64,000 nucleotides of DNA from an uncultured Candidatus Melainabacteria bacterium (lineage in GTDB: Bacteria; Cyanobacteriota; Vampirovibrionia; Gastranaerophilales; Gastranaerophilaceae). The notes under the pieces are model-generated. The model saw only the letters and a program-made list of their open reading frames with translations, did no database searches and was not told where the DNA came from. The translations under genes and the position numbers were made by a program. The first letter of the stretch is position 1. Every line of letters begins with the position of its first letter. The DNA lies in assembly GCA_934693235.1 (NCBI GenBank), contig CAKUUY010000005.1, positions 35,913-99,912 of the forward strand, read 5' to 3'. Positions 59,896-64,000 of the stretch are shown piece after piece.

Positions 59896-61269
59896 ATGGC
59901 AAAAGTAAAATCAAAATGGGTATGTCAAGAATGCGGATATGAAACAGCCGGATATTTAGGAAAATGCCCTGAATGCGGTAGTTGGGGAAGTTTGGTTGAA
60001 GAAGTTCAAGCTTCTGTAACAAAGCCTCAACAGGTTTCTGTTCATGATGAATTTATCAACACCGAAAAACCGGAACTTTTGAAAGATATTCATATCGGTG
60101 AAGAAGTTCGAGTTTCTACAAATATATCAGAATTTGACAGAATTTTAGGTGGAGGACTGGTTCAAGGTTCTTTGGTTTTGATTGCCGGAGACCCGGGGAT
60201 TGGTAAATCTACAATACTTTTGCAAACAAGTGGAGAACTTTGTAAAAATAATAAAAAAGTTTTGTATGTATCTGCGGAAGAAAGTTCAAGTCAGTTGAAA
60301 TTAAGGGCGCAAAGGCTTTCTATAAATTCTGACAGTTTGTATGTTTATCCGCAAACATCTATGGAAAGTATAAAATCTCAAATTGAAGAAATTATGCCGG
60401 ATGTTGTAGTTATAGACAGTATTCAGGCGATTTATTCTCAAAATATTGCAAGTTCTGCAGGAAGTGTTTCGCAGATTCGGGAATGTACAAATCTTTTGAT
60501 GCACATTGCAAAATCAAAAAATATTACCGTAATTGTTATCGGACATGTTACAAAAGAGGGAAATATCGCAGGACCAAAGGTTTTGGAGCACATGGTAGAT
60601 ACAGTTATCTATTTTGAGGGTGATAAATATAAATCCTATAGAATGTTGCGTTCAATGAAAAACAGATTTGGAAATACATCTGAGGTTGGTATTTTTGAAA
60701 TGCACGCAGACGGGCTTCATGAGGTTAAAAATCCGAATGAATTGTTTTTGAATGAACGTTCTCAAGTGGCAGCTCCGGGAAGTGCGATTATTGTTACCAA
60801 TGAGGGAACTCGTCCTTTGTTGGTTGAAATACAAGCTCTTGTCGGAACAACTCCTTATCCGACACCGAGAAGAGTTACAAACGGAGTTGATACAAGCAGA
60901 GTGTTGCAGATTTTAGCGGTTTTAGAAAAAAGAGTCGGTTTAAATCTTTCTAAACAAGATGTTTATGTGAATGTAATGGGAGGTATTGACGTTTCGGAAC
61001 CATCTGCTGATTTAGGAATTGCGCTTGCTGTTGCGACTTGTGCAAGAGATGTTGTTGTTGATCCGCAAACTGTAATTATTGGAGAAATCGGTTTGTCAGG
61101 TGAAATTCATCCTGTGAATAATATCGAAAAAAGGTTGAATGAAGCTGTAATGTCAGGTTTTAAAAAGGCAATTGTTCCGTATGCCAATAAAATTGATGAC
61201 AAAAGAATTGAAATAGTTCCTGTTAAACGTCTGATGGATGCAATTGCAGCTTGTGTTTCAGCTCAGTAA
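59896..61269 (+). CDS. radA: DNA repair protein RadA
   Basis: 457 aa. The N-terminal zinc finger is CQECGYETAGYLGKCPECGS. The RecA-like ATPase has GDPGIGKSTILLQ (Walker A), VVIDSIQAIYS (Walker B) and the RadA motif KNRFGNTSEVGIFEM. The C-terminal Lon-like domain has GEIGLSGEIHPVNNIEKRLN. RadA drives branch migration in recombination and natural transformation, consistent with the comEC gene here. Confidence 0.96.
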   Translation: MAKVKSKWVCQECGYETAGYLGKCPECGSWGSLVEEVQASVTKPQQVSVHDEFINTEKPELLKDIHIGEEVRVSTNISEFDRILGGGLVQGSLVLIAGDPGIGKSTILLQTSGELCKNNKKVLYVSAEESSSQLKLRAQRLSINSDSLYVYPQTSMESIKSQIEEIMPDVVVIDSIQAIYSQNIASSAGSVSQIRECTNLLMHIAKSKNITVIVIGHVTKEGNIAGPKVLEHMVDTVIYFEGDKYKSYRMLRSMKNRFGNTSEVGIFEMHADGLHEVKNPNELFLNERSQVAAPGSAIIVTNEGTRPLLVEIQALVGTTPYPTPRRVTNGVDTSRVLQILAVLEKRVGLNLSKQDVYVNVMGGIDVSEPSADLGIALAVATCARDVVVDPQTVIIGEIGLSGEIHPVNNIEKRLNEAVMSGFKKAIVPYANKIDDKRIEIVPVKRLMDAIAACVSAQ

Positions 61270-61614
61270 AGTTTTGAGAGTTGTATTAATGGTTTCGCAA
61301 ACTCCTTCAAAATTTGAATTAATATCAAGGTTTGAAAATCTTAATATTTTGTAGCCGAGTTGTGATAATTCAAAATCTCTATTTTTATCTTTATTTATTC
61401 CTGCAGTTTCGTAATGTTGACCACCATCTAGTTCTATAATTAATTTAGCTTTAGAACAGTAAAAATCTACAATGTAATTGTTGATTACTTTTTGACGCAA
61501 AAAACGTATCGGATATTGGCGTAAATATTGATACCAAAGTTTATTTTCTTCTTTAGTCATATTTTTTCGGAGAGTTTTCGCTAAAGGAGTTAACTTTTTG
61601 TTGTGGTTATACAT
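61258..61614 (-). CDS. DUF559 endonuclease-like protein
   Basis: 118 aa. The family blocks are LRKNMTKEENKLWYQYLRQY, FLRQKVINNYIVDFYCSKAK, LIIELDGGQHYE and YKILRFSNLDI. DUF559 has a very-short-patch-repair-like nuclease fold (E-x-D-G-x-x-H metal site). Biological role unknown. The last 12 bases overlap radA on the other strand. It borders the 148-bp repeat array. Confidence 0.85.
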   Translation of the reverse strand: MYNHNKKLTPLAKTLRKNMTKEENKLWYQYLRQYPIRFLRQKVINNYIVDFYCSKAKLIIELDGGQHYETAGINKDKNRDFELSQLGYKILRFSNLDINSNFEGVCETINTTLKTLLS

Positions 61615-61620
61615 ATAAAT

Positions 61621-62452
61621 AATCCCTTCACCGCAAGCGGTCCCCCTCCCTTTTCAAGGGAGGTTTTATGTTTTTATACCATACCTAGTCCCCCTTGTAA
61701 AGGTGTAATAAAAGGAATTAATTTATACTAAAAAAGTATTGAGAAAAAATTAAAAGAGAAAATTCTTCAATCCCTCCACCGCAAGCGGTCCCCCTCCTTT
61801 TTCAAGGGAGGTTTTATGTTTTTATACCATACCTAATCCCCCTTGTAAAGGTGTAATAAAAGGAATTAATTTATACTAAAAAAGTATTGAGAAAAATTTA
61901 AAAGAGAAAATTATTCAATCCCTCCACCGCAAGCGGTCCTCCTCCCTTTTTAAGGGAGGTTTTATGTTTTTATACCATACCTAATCCCCCTTGTAAAGGG
62001 GGAATAAAAGGAATTAATTTATACTAAAAAAGTATTGAGAAAAAATTAAAAGAGAAAATTCTTCAATCCCTCCACCGCAAGCGGTCCCCCTCCTTTTTCA
62101 AGGGAGGTTTTATGTTTTTATACCATACCTAATCCCCCTTGTAAAGGTGTAATAAAAGGAATTAATTTATACTAAAAAAGTATTGAGAAAAAATTAAAAG
62201 AGAAAATCCTTCAATCCCTCCACCGCAAGCGGTTCTCCTTCCTTTTCAAGGGAGGTTTTATGCTTTTATACCATACCTAATCCCTCTTTAAAGGAGTAAT
62301 AAAAGGAATTAATTTATACTAAAAAAGTATTGAGAAAAAATTAAAAGAGAAAATTATTCAATCCCTCCACCGCAAGCGGTCCCCCTCCCTTTTCAAGGGA
62401 GGTTTTATGTTTTTATACCATACCTAATCCCCCTTGTAAAGGGGGAATAAAA
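61621..62452. repeat. Tandem array of six ~148-bp repeats
   Basis: ACCGCAAGCGGT occurs at 61630, 61778, 61926, 62074, 62222 and 62369, so the period is 148 (last 147). Each unit has the palindrome ACCGCAAGCGGT, the hairpin CCTCCCTTTTCAAGGGAGG, TTTTATGTTTTTATACCATA, CCCCCTTGTAAAGG and an A-rich tail with AAAAGTATTGAG. Units differ at few positions. No gene-length frame crosses it. The period is far too long for CRISPR. Confidence 0.92.
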
Positions 62453-62473
62453 GGGGGATTGAGTTTAATATTA

Positions 62474-62803
62474 TTATTTTGTTGCAACACCTTTTGCATC
62501 TTTGATGATGAATGGTCTTACGAAAGCCCAAGTTCCGTATAATGATGTTAAAAGTCCTGCAGTCATTGTGCCTTTAAAAAGTTTCGGGTGTTTGGCTTTG
62601 TCTACTAATCCGCCTAGTGTTACAAGTGTTGTGCCGGTCATAATTCCTAAATAGCCCTTAAAAATGGTGCGCGAAACAACTATTGTGTCAGTCATATCGG
62701 CTGAATTTTTGACGTGTGTGTGTAAATTGTCAAGAAAACCATTCTTTTGGTTTTGATTGTTACTGCAAAAACGTTGAGTTGATGTGATGTTTGCTATTTT
62801 CAT
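62474..62803 (-). CDS. Small orphan membrane protein, 109 aa
   Basis: Not recognised. An Asn/Gln-rich start (MKIANITSTQRFCSNNQNQK) is followed by two hydrophobic segments (IFKGYLGIMTGTTLVTLGGL and GTMTAGLLTSLYGTWAFVR). AGGGAAG precedes the ATG. Its low-complexity N terminus is like the other orphans of this window. It ends inside the border of the 148-bp repeat array. Confidence 0.6.
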   Translation of the reverse strand: MKIANITSTQRFCSNNQNQKNGFLDNLHTHVKNSADMTDTIVVSRTIFKGYLGIMTGTTLVTLGGLVDKAKHPKLFKGTMTAGLLTSLYGTWAFVRPFIIKDAKGVATK

Positions 62804-62814
62804 AAAAATCTTCC

Positions 62815-63018
62815 CTAATCTGGGATATATTCAAATATATCCTGAATTCTACAATCGAGAGCATAACACAACTTGTTTATAGTTTCAAGTTCTATTGTTT
62901 TGGTTTTGTTGTGATAAATTTTAAAAACTGCTACGTGGCTCAAACCTGCGACTCTTGCAGTTTCAGCCATGTTCATACGTCTTATTCCCATCATTTCTGA
63001 TAACTTATTTTTAATCAT
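62815..63018 (-). CDS. Small XRE/Cro-family regulator
   Basis: 67 aa forming just a Cro/C1-type HTH: LSEMMGIRRMNMAETARVAG (helices 1-2), LSHVAVFKIYHNKTKTIELE (recognition helix) and TINKLCYALDCRIQDIFEYI. It probably regulates a neighbour, possibly the downstream 62474-62803 gene (11 bases away) or the divergent pilin gene. Confidence 0.87.
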   Translation of the reverse strand: MIKNKLSEMMGIRRMNMAETARVAGLSHVAVFKIYHNKTKTIELETINKLCYALDCRIQDIFEYIPD

Positions 63019-63133
63019 AAATAAAGTGTATCATTATAAATATAACAAATTCTTTTATTAAACACTTGAATAATATTATTAAATATGTGATTATTAATAT
63101 AGTAACTTTGTTTAATATTTAAAGGAGAAAGAA

Positions 63134-63802
63134 ATGAAAAAAGCATTTACTTTGGCGGAAGTTTTGATAACCTTGGCGATTATTGGTGTTGTAGCAGCAA
63201 TGACCATGCCGACTTTGATACAAAGTTATAAAGAAAGAGAAACTGTTTCTAGGGTAAAGAAATTCTATTCTATGATAAATCAAGCTTTGTTATTAGCAAT
63301 AAATGAAAATGGTCCTGTTGATGAATGGGATTTTGCAGAAATCGACCAAGAAACAGGAATGAATACAAGTAATAAGTTTTTTGAGTATCTTAGACCGCAT
63401 TTGAAAATTGCTAAAGATTGTGGAACCCAAAGTGGATGTGCTTCTGCTGCAATGTATGTAAAACTGAATGGTAGTCGACATATGGCGTATGATACTAATA
63501 AAATTTATTATAAAGTGATTTTGGTTGATGGAAGTTATATGTGGATGCGACAAAAATACGGAACAGGAGGACACTGTAATGCTTTTGATGGTGGGTATAA
63601 TAATTCATGCGGAGCAATAATACTAGATATAAATGGCAAACAACCTCCTAATGCTTTAGGGAAAGATACTTTTGTTTTTGTAATACAGAAAGATAGGATT
63701 ATACCTATGAAAAATACAGATTGTGTATTGGCGAAAGAAGGATCGGGTTGTGCTGCTTATATTTTGATAAATGGGAATATGAATTATTTGAAAAATAAAT
63801 AA
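63134..63802 (+). CDS. Type IV pilin-like protein (no poly-G)
   Basis: 222 aa. MKKAFTLAEVLITLAIIGVV opens the protein with a minimal leader (MKKA). The body has Cys pairs and ILDINGKQPPNALGKDTFVF. It ends with CAAYILINGNMNYLKNK, the standard C terminus of this group. AAAGGAGAAAG precedes the ATG. It diverges from the XRE regulator gene. Confidence 0.88.
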   Translation: MKKAFTLAEVLITLAIIGVVAAMTMPTLIQSYKERETVSRVKKFYSMINQALLLAINENGPVDEWDFAEIDQETGMNTSNKFFEYLRPHLKIAKDCGTQSGCASAAMYVKLNGSRHMAYDTNKIYYKVILVDGSYMWMRQKYGTGGHCNAFDGGYNNSCGAIILDINGKQPPNALGKDTFVFVIQKDRIIPMKNTDCVLAKEGSGCAAYILINGNMNYLKNK

Positions 63803-63889
63803 ATTCCTTATTGCCCTAATATCCTATCGCCTTATTGTATTTACAAGAAATATTAATTATTTCTTAATGTTTCAAAAGGTAATATCCTC

Positions 63890-63918
63890 TTGATTAGTTT
63901 TTTTGTTGATGGTATAAA
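63890..63918 (+). promoter_or_regulatory. Promoter of gap
   Basis: TTGATT (63890-63895), a 17-base spacer and TATAAA (63913-63918), 37 bases before the gap start codon. Confidence 0.6.
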
Positions 63919-63955
63919 ACCCATGTGAGAGTTTTACAAAAGAAAGGAAACACTT

Positions 63956-64000
63956 ATGGTAAACGTAGCAATTAACGGATTCGGTAGAATCGGTAGAAAC
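63956..64000 (+). CDS. gap: Glyceraldehyde-3-phosphate dehydrogenase, N-terminal fragment
   Basis: Fifteen codons are present before the window ends: MVNVAINGFGRIGRN, the NAD-binding start of GapA. GAAAGGAAA precedes the ATG. The rest lies outside the window. Confidence 0.9.
   Translation, partial: MVNVAINGFGRIGRN

Noticed and set aside
61621..62452. CRISPR array
   Set aside because: The whole 148-bp unit is repeated without unique spacers, and no cas gene is present.

Overview
The window is AT-rich bacterial chromosome. It most resembles a non-photosynthetic relative of Cyanobacteria (Gastranaerophilales/Melainabacteria, gut type). The evidence is five pilin-like genes sharing the core FTLAEVLITLGIIGVVAA, a DUF151 protein, a DUF4330 protein beside an IctB/O-antigen-ligase-like protein, a serpin-like secreted protein, and many lineage-specific orphan membrane proteins. 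This placement rests on gene content only; no rRNA is present.

Layout. 1-6.3 kb: end of ilvE, an orphan gene, a phage-type Cys motif/M23 peptidase fusion next to tRNA-Ser, a DUF151 protein, a pilin with a G10 tract, and several very small genes. 6.3-18.5 kb: orphan membrane proteins on the minus strand, trmFO, an anti-sigma/ECF sigma/Spy-like cassette, cysK, groES-groEL, and a second pilin with a G10 tract and a hypervariable C terminus, followed by repeats. 18.5-33 kb: oppA-B-C-like transporter genes, an MgtC-like gene, an ABC1-kinase fusion, two giant repeat-built membrane proteins and a third pilin. 33-46.8 kb: a histidine kinase/response regulator pair, rmuC, pyrF, comEC, a GHL10-like hydrolase, ispG, a phosphoesterase, and a heptose-kinase/DUF4330/O-antigen-ligase operon. 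46.8-64 kb: a fourth pilin (near-twin of the second), an AGCS symporter, family 4 UDG, a phosphatase-like orphan, spoT/relA, two RWYD proteins, a BlaI-like regulator operon with the serpin-like protein, radA, a six-copy 148-bp repeat array, a small XRE regulator, a fifth pilin, and the start of gap.

The most striking system is the pilin set. Three of the five genes carry an identical TC-G10-CAATC element just after a Shine-Dalgarno-preceded ATG. In the given sequence one gene is in frame and two are out of frame, which is the expected pattern for slipped-strand phase variation. Two of these three (16.6 kb and 46.8 kb) are near-identical over about 900 bp but diverge sharply in their last ~105 bp. 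That segment forms the tail of a C-type-lectin-like domain. In one copy it is about 64% GC and built almost entirely of NNC/NNG codons, as expected for a variable region written by a diversity-generating retroelement. No reverse transcriptase or template repeat was found in the window, so this part is inference. Together the two features suggest surface pilin-like adhesins with both on/off switching and targeted binding-site variation.
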